Below are positions 5,873 to 6,068 of a stretch of 6,068 nt of DNA, one piece after another. The translations under genes and the position numbers were made by a program. The stretch is from NCBI GenBank assembly GCA_003448685.1, contig DLXW01000220.1, positions 1 through 6,068 of the forward strand, in the 5' to 3' direction. This DNA is from Cyanothece sp. UBA12306. Lineage in GTDB: Bacteria; Cyanobacteriota; Cyanobacteriia; Cyanobacteriales; Microcystaceae. Each line of letters begins with the position of its first letter. Within the stretch, counting starts at the first letter, position 1. The notes under the pieces were generated by a model that was given only the letters and a program-made list of their open reading frames with translations, searched no databases and was not told where the DNA came from.

Positions 5873-6068
5873 ATGAAATGGTCTATTTTACTAAAAATTT
5901 GGCAATTATTTTTAAAATATCGGTTCTTTCAAAGGTTCATCGGAGCATTTTTAGCTGTTTTGCTCATAGGTTATCCCATTTCGAGTTTTTCTGCTTCTAA
6001 GCAGGAAATTCGAGGAGTTTGGTTAACCACCAATGATACCAATCCCCTACTTGATCAACCCAAATTAG
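5873..6068 (+). CDS. Secreted glycosyl-hydrolase-like protein (GHL10/family 10-like), N-terminal part, 3' end outside window
   Basis: An ATG at 5873 opens a frame that runs to the window edge (65 full codons). The N-terminus is basic and then hydrophobic (about residues 22-38, ending in PISSFSASKQ), consistent with a signal peptide cut near Ala41, or an uncleaved anchor. It continues with EIRGVWLTTNDTNPLLDQPK (45-64), the start of the GHL10 (DUF187-type) glycosyl-hydrolase-like domain, which in cyanobacterial members opens with RGVWLT(T/N)xD. Such proteins have a TIM-barrel fold and are thought to act on envelope or extracellular polysaccharides. Because the catalytic region lies beyond the window, neither activity nor length can be judged. 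It has its own upstream region, divergent from psb34. Confidence 0.8.
   Translation, partial: MKWSILLKIWQLFLKYRFFQRFIGAFLAVLLIGYPISSFSASKQEIRGVWLTTNDTNPLLDQPKL

Overview
The window is typical cyanobacterial DNA. It is AT-rich, carries two copies of the HIP1 palindrome GCGATCGC (4123-4130 and 4774-4781), and encodes Psb34, a small photosystem II assembly protein restricted to oxygenic phototrophs. The AT-rich codon use and gene content would suit a unicellular Crocosphaera/Cyanothece-type organism, but the genus is a guess.

Layout. (1) Positions 1-567 are the C-terminal 188 codons of a fatty acyl-AMP ligase (FAAL); its 5' part lies outside the window. (2) A 301-bp gap holds an imperfect inverted repeat and, possibly, a short decayed coding stretch. 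(3) Positions 869-2770 are a complete second FAAL on the same strand, a tandem paralogue of the first, with an Arg-rich insert of about 38 residues in its C-terminal domain. (4) An SbcD-type nuclease gene faces it tail to tail on the minus strand (2781-4052), only 10 bp away. (5) A short divergent promoter region containing one HIP1 site leads into a DUF58 membrane-anchored protein (4173-5333, plus). (6) A strong hairpin (5335-5364) separates it from the convergent psb34 gene (5406-5588, minus). (7) A 284-bp divergent intergenic region precedes the start of a secreted GHL10-type glycosyl-hydrolase-like protein (5873 onward, plus), cut by the window end.

How the genes relate. Only the two FAALs form an obvious functional pair: each should activate fatty acids as acyl-adenylates for transfer to a carrier protein. 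The other genes (DNA end processing, DUF58, PSII assembly, envelope hydrolase-like) look like independent single-gene units with alternating orientation. This is ordinary cyanobacterial chromosome organisation rather than an island. No CRISPR array, tRNA, rRNA, insertion sequence or phage gene was seen. I found no convincing new system. The most unusual parts are the tandem FAAL pair, its uneven divergence, the linker insert, and the possible carrier-protein relic between the two genes.
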